Source: Acidimicrobiaceae bacterium
Lineage (GTDB): Bacteria > Actinomycetota > Acidimicrobiia > Acidimicrobiales > Aldehydirespiratoraceae
Assembly: GCA_009844405.1 (NCBI GenBank)
Contig: VYBO01000046.1
Location: forward strand, 21,244 to 85,243
Reading direction: 5' to 3'
Length of the DNA: 64,000 bases
The notes below the pieces were generated by a model, which saw only the letters and a list, made by a program, of their open reading frames with translations, was not told the DNA's origin and made no database searches. Position 1 is the first letter of the stretch. Each line of letters opens with the position of its first letter. Position numbers and translations under genes: made by a program. Shown in pieces: positions 36,611-46,211 of the stretch.

Positions 36611-37585
36611 TCAGTCCGGGTGGATCCTGGCGCCGGTGCGCAGGTCATACACCGCGACAGTGTCGTCGGCGAGCTCGACGATCTCTCGGGCTCGTGTGAC
36701 CTCCGGGGCGTCTGGGGCCACACCGTCGAGTTCGTCGGCGGCGATGGCTGTCACCGACGTTGCGGCCCGTGCGACGACGGGTGCCATCGCAGCGACGGCG
36801 TCCAAGTCGATGTCGGGGCGGTCGGCGATGTAGGTGCCCGCTGAGCGCCAGATGCTGAGATCTCCGCAGGGTTCGTCGTCGCGGGCGACGGTGTTGGTCC
36901 CCAGATCGGCCAGCGCCGCGCGCACGTCGTCTTTGCGCGGTCCCGCCAGTGGCACGAGCAAGTCGATGCGGTGCTCGTGGGGCGCCGGGGTGTCTTGGGA
37001 GGCCGCCAGGGCCTTCAGGGCGGTCTCTACGGCCATCGCACCGGCCGAGCAGACGTCGATCAGCCGCCAACGGGTCACATGGTCCTGTTGGGGCTGGGTG
37101 ATCTCCCAGTCGTCAGGCAACATCCTCGCTCGCATCGAATGCAGCGCCTTGCTGGCCTCATCGAGACGGCCCAAGGCCTCGTCGGTGTTGTTGTCAGCCA
37201 AACCGATCTCCTTGTCCCATCTGACCTCACCAGCGGGACGGTCCACCAACACCACCGCCGACGACACGATCCCGGCCTCGAACGAAGCGGAGACCTCCTG
37301 GGTTCTGCGGCGCCACTCGGCCCGGTCGGTGACAAACACCTCCACCGGGCTGTCCACCACACTCTCAGCAGCTGCACACAACTCGCTGCGAATGCCGAGA
37401 CGCTCGCGGTAGTCGATGTCATCAAAGATCGCCACCAAATCGATGTCACTGCCGACTGTGGCGCTGCCGCGGGCCACCGACCCGAACAACAGCACGCGCC
37501 CCGCACCAGCCTCCACCAGACGCTCAGCAGCCCGCTGAGCCTCACGCACCGTCGGCGCCAGCGCCGTCGTGGTTGCCACGGCCAC
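36611..37585 (-). CDS. MNT-type nucleotidyltransferase with C-terminal HEPN-like helical region (single polypeptide)
   Basis: RVLLFGSVARGSATVGSDIDLVAIFDD (GSxARG-SDxDL); C-terminal RLIDVCSAGAMAVETALKALAA helix pattern. Confidence 0.7.
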   Translation of the reverse strand: MAVATTTALAPTVREAQRAAERLVEAGAGRVLLFGSVARGSATVGSDIDLVAIFDDIDYRERLGIRSELCAAAESVVDSPVEVFVTDRAEWRRRTQEVSASFEAGIVSSAVVLVDRPAGEVRWDKEIGLADNNTDEALGRLDEASKALHSMRARMLPDDWEITQPQQDHVTRWRLIDVCSAGAMAVETALKALAASQDTPAPHEHRIDLLVPLAGPRKDDVRAALADLGTNTVARDDEPCGDLSIWRSAGTYIADRPDIDLDAVAAMAPVVARAATSVTAIAADELDGVAPDAPEVTRAREIVELADDTVAVYDLRTGARIHPD

Positions 37586-37626
37586 AGCCTACAGCCCCCC
37601 AAAGCACCCAACCGCAGCCGCCGGCG

Positions 37627-37713
37627 CGGAGGGAGGGGGATTCGAACCCCCGGGGCCCGTGAAGGCCCAACGGTTTTCAAGACCGTCGCAATCGTCCGCT
37701 CTGCCATCCCTCC
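37627..37713 (-). tRNA. tRNA-Ser (TGA)
   Basis: Acceptor GGAGGGA/TCCCTCC, anticodon loop CTTGAAA, long variable arm. Confidence 0.92.
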
Positions 37714-37736
37714 GCAGTCAAGGATAGGCAGGACTC

Positions 37737-38720
37737 TCAGCGGAGGATGCGGCCCCGGAGGTCGTCTATCCAGGCGGCCGCCTTGCGCACCTCCACCTGG
37801 TTCATCACGTGGTCGTGGTGGTCGGCGCCGGCCGACGGGTAGGAGCCGAGGAACTTCACCCGGGAGGTCTTCATGTTGAGGTTGCGCAGCGCGTCGGCAA
37901 CCACCTCGTCGGCGATGTGGCCCTCGCAGTCCAGCAGGAAACAGTACTGGCCCAGGCTGGCCTTGGTGGGGCGGCTCTGGAGGCTGGTCAGGTTGATGGC
38001 CCGGGCCGCGAACTCGCCCAGGATGCCGATCAGCGAGCCCGGCACGTCGGTGCGCTGGTAGACGACCACGCTCGTCTTGTCGTGGCCGGTCGGCGCGGCG
38101 ATGAAGTCCTTGGCGACAAGCACGAAGCGGGTCTGATTGTCGGCGTGGTCGGCGATGTCGGCGGCCAGCACGTCCAGCCCGTACACCTCCGCCGAGCGCA
38201 GCGGCGCGATGGCCGCCGTGGTGCGGTCACCTGCCTCGGCCAGGCTGCGGGCCGCGTCCGCGGTCGAGGTGGCCGCCTCGAACACCGCGCCACCGAGATG
38301 GGTGGCCAGGTACTCGCGGCACTGGGCGTGGGCCACCGGATAGGAGCGGACCCGCTCCACCGACTCCAACGCCATGCCCGGGGGGCCCAGCAGGTTGAGG
38401 TTGACGTCGATGACCACCTCGCGCTGGATGAACAGGTCGGTGTCGAAGGCCAGCGCGTCGAGAGTGGCCGTCACCGACCCCTCGATCATGTTCTCGATGG
38501 CCACCAGGCCCAGGTCGACCTCGCCGCTGCCGACCGCCCTCAACACGTCGATTATCGAGTTGATGGGGCGGTGGTTCATGGCGGCCAGGTCGGCCTGGGA
38601 ATAGATGGCCTGCTCGGTGAACGTCCCCGGCGGACCCAGGTATCCGACCGTCAGATTGCGCGGCTCTCCGAACTGCCCCATCCACCGCAGGGTACGGCCC
38701 AAGCGACCGATCAGCGCCAC
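37737..38720 (-). CDS. pheA: prephenate dehydratase
   Basis: VGYLGPPGTFTEQAIYSQ, LGLVAIENMIEGSVTATLDAL, NQTRFVLVAKD, ACT-type SRPTKASLGQYCFLLDCEGH. Confidence 0.93.
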   Translation of the reverse strand: MALIGRLGRTLRWMGQFGEPRNLTVGYLGPPGTFTEQAIYSQADLAAMNHRPINSIIDVLRAVGSGEVDLGLVAIENMIEGSVTATLDALAFDTDLFIQREVVIDVNLNLLGPPGMALESVERVRSYPVAHAQCREYLATHLGGAVFEAATSTADAARSLAEAGDRTTAAIAPLRSAEVYGLDVLAADIADHADNQTRFVLVAKDFIAAPTGHDKTSVVVYQRTDVPGSLIGILGEFAARAINLTSLQSRPTKASLGQYCFLLDCEGHIADEVVADALRNLNMKTSRVKFLGSYPSAGADHHDHVMNQVEVRKAAAWIDDLRGRILR

Positions 38721-38747
38721 TGCGACCGCCCGTTAGCGGCCGAACTT

Positions 38748-38799
38748 GCGAGGCCGCGGCCCGAGCGGCCCGTGAGCGCAGCGAACAAGAGCGGGAAAT
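38748..38799 (+). repeat. Dispersed ~52-bp intergenic repeat, copy D
   Basis: gcgaggccgcggcccgagcggcccgtgagcgcagcgaacaagagcgggaaat. Confidence 0.85.
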
Positions 38800-38802
38800 A
38801 GG

Positions 38803-39522
38803 GTGTCAGACGTGGACGACCGGCTCTACTTCCGCCAGCTGCTGTCGGGACGCGACTTCGCGGTGGACGACGGGGTGGCCCGCCAGATGGTGAACTTCGT
38901 CTACGCCATCGGCGACCGCGACAGTGGCCTGGCCGTGCTCGTCGACCCGGCCTACGACGCCTACGGGCTCATCGACCTGCTGGAGGCCGACGGCATGGCC
39001 TGCACCGGTGTGCTGGCCACCCACTACCACCCCGACCACGTGGGGGGCGAGATGATGGGCTTCAGCATCGAGGGCGTCACCCGGCTGCTGGAGCGGGTGT
39101 CGGTCCCGATCCATGTGCAGGCCGCCGAAGCCGATCTCGTCAAGAAGGTGACCGGCGTGGACGACGATTGCCTGGTCAGCCACGCCTCCGGCGATGTGGT
39201 GATGGTGGGCGCGGTCGCGATCGAGCTCATTGCCACGCCGGGGCACACCCCCGGCAGCCAGTGCTTCCTGGTGGACGGGCGCCTGGTGGCCGGCGACACC
39301 CTCTTCCTGGAGGGATGCGGCCGCATGGACCTACCGGGATCCGACCCGGCCCAGATGTACGAGAGCCTCACCACCCGGCTGGCCCGGGTGCCCGACGACG
39401 CGGTGCTCTATCCCGGGCACGGCTACTCGGTGGAGTCGTCGGCCACCATGGGCATCACCCGTGAGCGCAACCACGTGTTCCGGCCCACCAGCCGCGAGCA
39501 GTGGCTGGCAGCCTTCGCCTGA
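38803..39522 (+). CDS. metallo-beta-lactamase fold hydrolase (glyoxalase II-like)
   Basis: VLATHYHPDHVGGEMM, IATPGHTPGSQCFLVDGRLVAGDTLF, LYPGHGY. Confidence 0.9.
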   Translation: MSDVDDRLYFRQLLSGRDFAVDDGVARQMVNFVYAIGDRDSGLAVLVDPAYDAYGLIDLLEADGMACTGVLATHYHPDHVGGEMMGFSIEGVTRLLERVSVPIHVQAAEADLVKKVTGVDDDCLVSHASGDVVMVGAVAIELIATPGHTPGSQCFLVDGRLVAGDTLFLEGCGRMDLPGSDPAQMYESLTTRLARVPDDAVLYPGHGYSVESSATMGITRERNHVFRPTSREQWLAAFA

Positions 39523-39531
39523 CCGACCGCA

Positions 39532-39615
39532 GAAATCTCGGTTTGGTTCTGGGCACTGGACACGCATAAGCAACCCGAGATTTCGGCCCCGAGAATCTCG
39601 GGTCGATTCTCGGGG
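39532..39615. other. Two adjacent inverted repeats (tandem hairpins) between MBL gene and tRNA-Leu
   Basis: GAAATCTCGG (39532-39541)/CCGAGATTTC (39575-39584); CCCCGAGAAT (39587-39596)/ATTCTCGGGG (39606-39615). Confidence 0.75.
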
Positions 39616-39656
39616 GCCGCGGTGGAGGCCGCGACGGGGCCCCTGGTGCGATGATG

Positions 39657-39741
<85 letters not shown>

Positions 39742-39907
39742 GTGGCCCCGGCCCACCGCGAGCGGCCCGGGCACACGAGGCTAGCGGGGCGCTGAACGGA
39801 TCGCCTGCCTGCGGGGCGGTCCCGAGTCAGGCTACGGGGGGCCGTTAGCATCGCCCAAGAGGCCGAGCGGACATGGAGCGACCAGTGAACCAACTAGCGA
39901 GGAGCGG

Positions 39908-39962
39908 AGCGAGGCCGTGGCCCGAGCGGCCCGTGAGCGAATCGAACAAGAGCGGGAATGAC
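39908..39962 (+). repeat. Dispersed ~52-bp intergenic repeat, copy E
   Basis: agcgaggccgtggcccgagcggcccgtgagcgaatcgaacaagagcgggaatgac. Confidence 0.85.
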
Positions 39963-40007
39963 TCCGCTGCAGCGCCTCAGGCTATGAGCCATTCGCGGAC
40001 GCCCTGA

Positions 40008-40793
40008 GTGCGGCTGGATTACGGGGCCGCCACCCATGTGGGCCTGCACCGCCACGAGAATCAGGATCGATACCTCGCCGACGGTGCCGTCTTTGCGGTA
40101 GCGGACGGGCTCGGAGGCCACGCGGGAGGGGGCACCGCGGCGGGCATAGCCACCGACGTCCTCTCCCGTGACACGGGCGTCGACTCGCTGGCCCAGCTGA
40201 TCGCGCTGGTGGGCTCGGCCAACACGGCCATCCTGGAAGCGGCCAGGAACGATCCGAGCCTGTTCGGGATGTCGACGACCCTGTGCGTGCTGGCCGGAAT
40301 CAACGGCGCCGAGGACGGGCCGCGGCTGGCCGCCTGCAACGTCGGCGACTCCCGGCTGTACGTGCTCACCCCGGACGGCTTCAGCCGCATCACCGTCGAC
40401 CACACGATCTCCGAGAATCTCGTCCGCGACGGCGTCATCTCCGAGGCTGCGGCGGCTACCCACGCCGACCGCCACACCCTCACCCGGGCCGTCGGGTTCG
40501 AGCGCCGGGTGCATGTCGACGGCTGGGAGCTGGCCGCCGTTGAGGGGACCCGCTTCCTGCTCTCCAGCGACGGGCTCACCAACGAGGTGCCCGACTTCGA
40601 GATCGCTGAGATCCTGCGATCCGTCGCCGACGCTGGAGCCGCCTCCGGCAGTCTGGTGGAGCGAGCAGTGCGGCCGGGGCACGGCCGCGACAATGTCACC
40701 GCGGTGGTCGTCGACGTCGTGGGCGACCCCCGACTCGAGCCTGACGGTTCGGGCCAGCTCGTCGTGACGTTCCAGCCCGCTGTGCTGACCTGA
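40008..40793 (+). CDS. PP2C-family Ser/Thr protein phosphatase
   Basis: HRHENQDRYLADGAVFAVADGLGGHAGGGTAA, CNVGDSRLYVL, FLLSSDGLTNEV, RDNVTAVVVDV. Confidence 0.92.
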   Translation: MRLDYGAATHVGLHRHENQDRYLADGAVFAVADGLGGHAGGGTAAGIATDVLSRDTGVDSLAQLIALVGSANTAILEAARNDPSLFGMSTTLCVLAGINGAEDGPRLAACNVGDSRLYVLTPDGFSRITVDHTISENLVRDGVISEAAAATHADRHTLTRAVGFERRVHVDGWELAAVEGTRFLLSSDGLTNEVPDFEIAEILRSVADAGAASGSLVERAVRPGHGRDNVTAVVVDVVGDPRLEPDGSGQLVVTFQPAVLT

Positions 40794-40865
40794 TCGCGGC
40801 GCCGGTCAGCCGCGCGATTCACGGCTCTTATCCCGGCCTGGGGCCGCCCGTTACAATGGCTGACG

Positions 40866-43115
40866 GTGTCAGATGAGGGCCTGACCGTCTTCAACGGTCG
40901 CTACGAGTTGCTCCGCCGCATCGCGCGCGGCGGGATGGCCGACGTCTACCTGGCCCGGGACGCGTCGCTCGACCGGCAGGTGGCGGTGAAAGTCCTGTTC
41001 CCCGAGTTCGCCAATGATCCGAGCTTCGTCGAGCGCTTCCGCCGGGAGGCGAAGGCCGCGGCCAACCTGAACCACCCCAACATCGTCGGCATCTACGACT
41101 GGGGTCAGGAGCAGGGCACCTACTACATCGTCATGGAATACGTGGTGGGCCGCAGCATGGCCGACGTGATGCGCTCCACCGGTCGTCTCAGCCCCGACCG
41201 GGCCGCAGAGATCGCGTCCGACGTGGCCGAAGCGCTCAGCAGCGCCCACAACGCCGGGCTCGTGCACCGCGACGTCAAGCTCGGCAACATCATCGTCAGC
41301 GACGACGGCCAAGTGAAGGTGGCCGACTTCGGCATAGCCACCGCCCTGGCCCGAAGGACCGGCGACAACCTCACCCATATCGGGTCGGTCATGGGCACGG
41401 CCACCTACTTCTCGCCCGAGCAGGCCCAGGGCAAGGCCCTCGACGGTCGCAGTGACCTGTACTCGCTCGGGGTCGTGCTCTACGAGATGATCGTGGGCAA
41501 GCCCCCTTTCACCGCCGACACCTCGACCGCGGTGGCCGTCAAGCACGTGCAGGAGCGTCCGCTCGCCCCGTCGATGCTGGGCGTGAGCATCGTGGAGTCC
41601 CTGGAGGCCATCATCCTCAAGCTGCTGGCCAAGAACCCGGCCAACCGCTATCCCAAGGCGGAGGACCTGCGCGCCGACCTTCAGCGTTACCTGGCCGGCG
41701 CCCACAGCATCCCGACTCGTACCGGCCAGTCGCCCCCGGTCCGGACGGGCCAGTCGCCCAGGGTCCGGACAGGCCAGTCGCCCCGGGTCCGGACGGGCCA
41801 GTCGCCCCGGGTCCGGACGGGCCAGTCGCCCCGGGTCCGGACGGGCGAGCGTCCTGCGACCGGATCGCAGACGCTGCCGGCCCCGGTGGCAGTCCGGCCG
41901 CGCACCGGTCCGGTCGCCACCGCTCCCCCGCCCAGCGGCGGTCCGCCCACCGGGCCCCGCGCCCAGGTGCCCGCCGCGCCAGGGCCGGGACCGGGGCCTC
42001 CGCCCCAGTACGTGCCACCGGCCTACTACTACGAGGAGGTCCACCGATCCGACGGATGGAAGCGGACGGCGCTCATGTTCTTCGGTCTGGTGGTGCTCGT
42101 GGTCGCCCTCGTCTTCCTGGGCTGGACCTTCTACGATTCGCTGGGCCTGGGCGACGACAACGGGCCCGCAGAGCCGACCACCCCCGAGAGCGTCGCGCTG
42201 ATCGAGGTGCCCGACGTGTCCGGGTTCAGCTACGGAGAGGCGGATGCCCAGCTGCGGGCCCTCGGGTTGCAACCGGAGCCGAGCTACGAGGTCGACACGG
42301 GCGTGCCCGAGAACACGGTGTTCGCCCAGAGCCCGCTCGCGGGCCAGCGGATCGAGGAGGGCGCCACGGTGGCCCTCACTGTCAGCCAGGGCGAGATCCC
42401 GAGGGTCCCTCCCGTGCGGGGCCGCAACCGTGTCGATGCCACTGAGATCCTTCGGGACGCGGGCTACGAGGTCATCGTGATCCAGGGCACCAGCCAGGCC
42501 GAGGCGGGCATCGTGGTGGGCCAGGAGCCCTCCTCGAAGACCGAGCTCGCGCTGGGCGAGGCGGTGACCATCACGGTCTCCACCGGGCCGGGGCAGATCT
42601 TCGTGCCCGACGTGCGGGGCCAGACACTGATCCAGGCCATCCAGACCCTGGCCGACCAGGGGTTCCGCGTGGCTGAGCGGCGCGAGCCTTCGGCGACGGT
42701 CCCGGAGGGCGAGATCATCGAGACCGATCCGCTCCAGGGGTTCCCGGTGGCTGTCGGCCTGGAGATCTACATCATCGTCTCGGACGGTCCTCCGCTGGTG
42801 GCCATCCCCGACGTCGAGGGCCTGCTGTTCGACACCGGGAAGCTGGCCATTGAACGGGACGGGCTCGTCATCGGCATCGTGGCGTTCGAGCCGGTCGAGC
42901 CGGGATCGTCGGATGTGGGCCGGATCCTGGCCCAGACGCCGCCCCCCAACCTCGAAGTGTCGGCTGGGACCCCAGTGGACGTCGTGGTGGGCGAGTCGGC
43001 CGAGACCGAGGGCGATCAGATCGGGCCGGAGCCGCCCGAGGGCGAAGGCGGCGAGACCGAGGGCATCGAACCGTCCGGCGCGATCCCGCCCGAGGAGCCC
43101 GACGAGACCGGCTGA
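40866..43115 (+). CDS. pknB: PknB-family Ser/Thr kinase with four PASTA domains
   Basis: Kinase domain (GGMADVYLARD, VHRDVKLGNIIV, VADFGIA), TM segment, four PASTA-like repeats. Confidence 0.94.
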   Translation: MSDEGLTVFNGRYELLRRIARGGMADVYLARDASLDRQVAVKVLFPEFANDPSFVERFRREAKAAANLNHPNIVGIYDWGQEQGTYYIVMEYVVGRSMADVMRSTGRLSPDRAAEIASDVAEALSSAHNAGLVHRDVKLGNIIVSDDGQVKVADFGIATALARRTGDNLTHIGSVMGTATYFSPEQAQGKALDGRSDLYSLGVVLYEMIVGKPPFTADTSTAVAVKHVQERPLAPSMLGVSIVESLEAIILKLLAKNPANRYPKAEDLRADLQRYLAGAHSIPTRTGQSPPVRTGQSPRVRTGQSPRVRTGQSPRVRTGQSPRVRTGERPATGSQTLPAPVAVRPRTGPVATAPPPSGGPPTGPRAQVPAAPGPGPGPPPQYVPPAYYYEEVHRSDGWKRTALMFFGLVVLVVALVFLGWTFYDSLGLGDDNGPAEPTTPESVALIEVPDVSGFSYGEADAQLRALGLQPEPSYEVDTGVPENTVFAQSPLAGQRIEEGATVALTVSQGEIPRVPPVRGRNRVDATEILRDAGYEVIVIQGTSQAEAGIVVGQEPSSKTELALGEAVTITVSTGPGQIFVPDVRGQTLIQAIQTLADQGFRVAERREPSATVPEGEIIETDPLQGFPVAVGLEIYIIVSDGPPLVAIPDVEGLLFDTGKLAIERDGLVIGIVAFEPVEPGSSDVGRILAQTPPPNLEVSAGTPVDVVVGESAETEGDQIGPEPPEGEGGETEGIEPSGAIPPEEPDETG
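41718..41849 (+). repeat. 24-bp in-frame minisatellite in pknB juxtamembrane linker (5.5 units)
   Basis: Unit CGGACGGGCCAGTCGCCCCGGGTC encoding RTGQSPRV. Confidence 0.95.
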
Positions 43116-43130
43116 GGCTGGCTGTTGTCG

Positions 43131-43709
43131 CTAGCGGCAGCGGGCGAGGAAGTTGTCGAGCAGGTCGCGGCCCGCGTCGGTCAGCACCGACTCCGGGTGG
43201 AACTGCACTCCCTCGGTCGGGTGGCGCCGGTGCCGCAGACCCATCACCAGGCCCTCGTGGCAGGTGGCGGTGACTTCCAGCACGGGTGGCACCGAGGCGC
43301 GCTCGACGATCAGCGAGTGGTAGCGGGTGGCGGTGAAGGGGTTGGGCAGGCCCTCGAACACCCCCGAGCCGTCGTGCTCGATGACCGACGTCTTGCCGTG
43401 CATCACAGCCGGAGCCCGGGTCACGGCCCCCCCGAATGCCTGGCCGATGCACTGCATCCCCAGGCACACTCCGAAGATGGGCACCGAGCCGCTCATCGAG
43501 GCCAGCAGATCGTTGCTCACACCCGCGTCGTCGGGTGTCCCGGGTCCGGGGCTGATCAGGATCCCGTCGGGCTCCAGCACCTGCAGGTCATCGACGGTGA
43601 CCGCATCATGCCGGTACACCAGAGGCTCAGCCCCCAACTCCCCCAAATGCTGCACCAGGATGTAGACGAACGAGTCATAGTTGTCCACAACCGCGATCCG
43701 AGTCCCCAC
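43131..43709 (-). CDS. anthranilate/aminodeoxychorismate synthase component II
   Basis: DNYDSFVYILVQHLGELGAE, LISPGPGTPDDAGVS, PIFGVCLGMQCIGQAFGG, GVQFHPESVLT. Confidence 0.92.
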   Translation of the reverse strand: MGTRIAVVDNYDSFVYILVQHLGELGAEPLVYRHDAVTVDDLQVLEPDGILISPGPGTPDDAGVSNDLLASMSGSVPIFGVCLGMQCIGQAFGGAVTRAPAVMHGKTSVIEHDGSGVFEGLPNPFTATRYHSLIVERASVPPVLEVTATCHEGLVMGLRHRRHPTEGVQFHPESVLTDAGRDLLDNFLARCR

Positions 43710-43784
43710 CTCCAGAACGCTACCGGCACGACGTGATCAGCAAGACCGGAAGCGCACCCCGGGCAGGCCGCCGGCCGGAACTGC

Positions 43785-46007
43785 TCAGCTGCCAGCGGAG
43801 TCGCGAGCCTCGACCGCCTCCAAGACATGCAGAGCGATATCGGCGACCTGTACAGAATCCTCCGACACACCCGCAGCCCGCACTCCGTCGTCCATCATGA
43901 TGTAGCAGAACGGGCAGGCGGTGGCGATGCGCGACGCCCCCGTGTCGAGCAGTTCCCGGGACCGCTCGTCGTTCACCTTGGTGCCGATCGTCTCCTCCAT
44001 CCACATGCGGGCCCCGCCCGCGCCGCAGCACATGCCCTTGGTGCCGTTGCGGGGGGCCTCCACCAGGTCGATGCCGCCGAGCGAGCCGAGCACCCGCCGG
44101 GGAGCGAGGTACACGTCGTTGTGGCGTCCCAGGTAGCAGCTGTCGTGGTAGACGACCCTCTCCGCAAGAGCCGCCCCTTCGAGGTCCAGGCGGCCCTCGG
44201 CCACCAGCGCCTCCAGGAACTGGCTGTGGTGGACCACCTCGTAGTGCCCGCCGAGTTGCGGGTACTCGTTGGCCAGCGTGTTGAAGCAGTGGGGGCACTG
44301 GGTGACGATCTTGCGCACCCCCATCGAGTTGAGGGTCTCGATGTTGGCCGACGCCAGCATCTGGAACAGGTACTCGTTGCCTGAGCGCCGGGCCGAGTCG
44401 CCGGTGCAGTTCTCGGCCGGGCCGAGGATGGCGAAGTCCACGCCGGCCCGCTCCATGAGCTGGGCCATGGCCCGGGCCACCTTCTTGTTCTTGTCGTCGA
44501 ATGACCCCGCGCACCCGACCCAGTACAGGTACTCGGCGTCCAGCGGGTCGCCGCCGGACAGGACCCGCACGCCGTCGAGGTCCCGGGCCCAATCGGCCCG
44601 CTCGGTCTGGCTGAGCGACCACGGGTTGGACGAGTTCTCCATGCCCCTGAAGGCCTGGCCCAGCTCCGAGGGGAAGTCGCTCTCCATCAGGGTGAGGTAG
44701 CGGCGCATGTCCAGGATCTTGTCGAGGATCTCGATGTTGACCGGGCAGATCTCGTCGCAGGCCCGGCACGACGTGCAGGCCCACAGCTCCTCGTCGGTGA
44801 CGGGGCCGCGGCCCTCGCCGTCGGGGTGTTCTATGTGCTCGAACATCCAGTTGGCCGGCACCTCGACGGTCTCCTCACCGCTGCTTAGGGGCGGCGACGT
44901 GGGCGGGCTGCCGGTGAGGGCCATGACCTCGCCCGTCTTGAGCACGATCTCCCGAGGATCCAGGGGCTTGCCGGTGGCGTGGGCCGGGCACACCGAGGTG
45001 CAGCGGCCGCACATGGTGCAGGCGTCGGTGTCGAGCAGCTGCTTCCATGAGAAGTCCTCGATCACCGAGGCGCCGAACGCCTCCAGCTCGGTGTCGCCCT
45101 CCACCAGGTCGGGCATGGGCCGCATGGCGCCCTTGGGCCGGTCGCGGTGGCGCAGGTACATGTTCAGAGGCGACGTGAACATGTGGCGCAGCATCGTCGT
45201 CGGCAGGATCACCAGGAACGCCATGAAGGCGACCACGTGGGCCACCCACCACGCCTGATGCCAGCCGTGCACTGCGCCTGAGGTGTCGACGAGGGTGGCC
45301 AGCGGGTAGCCGATGAAGCTCCAGCGCTCGTGGTCGGGCAGCCCGTCGGCTGCGATCCTGAAGGCCTCCGCACCGAAGCCGGTCACCCCGATGGCCAGCA
45401 TCACCCCGCCGATGACCGCGTGCTCGGGCCGGGTCTTGATGCGGATGCGGTACGGCCGCCAAGCCGGCGGGCCGAAGCGGCGCAGGATGGCCCACAGCAT
45501 CCCGATCACGAACACCAGCCCGGCTGCGTCGCCCACCGCGGAGTAGGCCCGGTACACGTCGCCGTGCAGGAACTTGGCTCCGTCCGGCAACTGGTGGTGG
45601 ACCTCCAGGGTGGTGGTCACCCCCAGCAGCACCAGGAAGCTGAAGTAGATGAGCGAGTGCATCACGCCCGCGCCCGGCTCCCGCAGCAGGGTCTGCATAT
45701 AGACGCCGGCCCGGAAGTCGGCCATGCGGTGCTTGGCGTTGTGCACCGTGGTGCGGCGGTTGTCGGGCCGGCCCCGTTCCCAGTTCTTGACCCGGTTGGC
45801 GAACAGGACCGCACCGTACACCAGCAGTATCGGGATGACGGTGTAGAAGGCGGCCTTCAGCGGAGCCGGGATGTTGCCGAAGACCTCGCGGGTGACGGGG
45901 GAGTCACTGCGGAAGCCGGTGATCCCGGCGACGATCCCCGACAGGGCGGTGAACAGCGCGATGGCGACACCGAGCGCGACGACGATGTGATGGGGCTTGA
46001 TCCGCAT
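43785..46007 (-). CDS. membrane Fe-S oxidoreductase (heterodisulfide reductase-related, CCG domains)
   Basis: N-terminal multi-TM region, CTMCGRCTSVCPAHATGKPLDP and CTSCRACDEICPVNIEILD clusters, CCG motifs. Confidence 0.9.
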   Translation of the reverse strand: MRIKPHHIVVALGVAIALFTALSGIVAGITGFRSDSPVTREVFGNIPAPLKAAFYTVIPILLVYGAVLFANRVKNWERGRPDNRRTTVHNAKHRMADFRAGVYMQTLLREPGAGVMHSLIYFSFLVLLGVTTTLEVHHQLPDGAKFLHGDVYRAYSAVGDAAGLVFVIGMLWAILRRFGPPAWRPYRIRIKTRPEHAVIGGVMLAIGVTGFGAEAFRIAADGLPDHERWSFIGYPLATLVDTSGAVHGWHQAWWVAHVVAFMAFLVILPTTMLRHMFTSPLNMYLRHRDRPKGAMRPMPDLVEGDTELEAFGASVIEDFSWKQLLDTDACTMCGRCTSVCPAHATGKPLDPREIVLKTGEVMALTGSPPTSPPLSSGEETVEVPANWMFEHIEHPDGEGRGPVTDEELWACTSCRACDEICPVNIEILDKILDMRRYLTLMESDFPSELGQAFRGMENSSNPWSLSQTERADWARDLDGVRVLSGGDPLDAEYLYWVGCAGSFDDKNKKVARAMAQLMERAGVDFAILGPAENCTGDSARRSGNEYLFQMLASANIETLNSMGVRKIVTQCPHCFNTLANEYPQLGGHYEVVHHSQFLEALVAEGRLDLEGAALAERVVYHDSCYLGRHNDVYLAPRRVLGSLGGIDLVEAPRNGTKGMCCGAGGARMWMEETIGTKVNDERSRELLDTGASRIATACPFCYIMMDDGVRAAGVSEDSVQVADIALHVLEAVEARDSAGS

Positions 46008-46211
46008 GGCGGGCGCGACACTACTCGCCGCGCCCCGGTCAGGGCGGGGAAGGCGATGCTCGGCCCCGTCAGTCTTGAGCGGCACCAGCCGGGTCGGCGC
46101 CTGACCCAGAACGCGGCTGATGGGCCTCTGTTAGGTCTGACTCGGATCTCCTCTCAGCAACTCACCGCACCACCCTCACGACTCTGACCCGTTCGGCCCA
46201 TGGGTGCTGGG

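Noticed and set aside
41718-41849. Tandem repeats as a CRISPR array
   Set aside because: Contiguous in-frame 24-bp units with no spacers, inside pknB.
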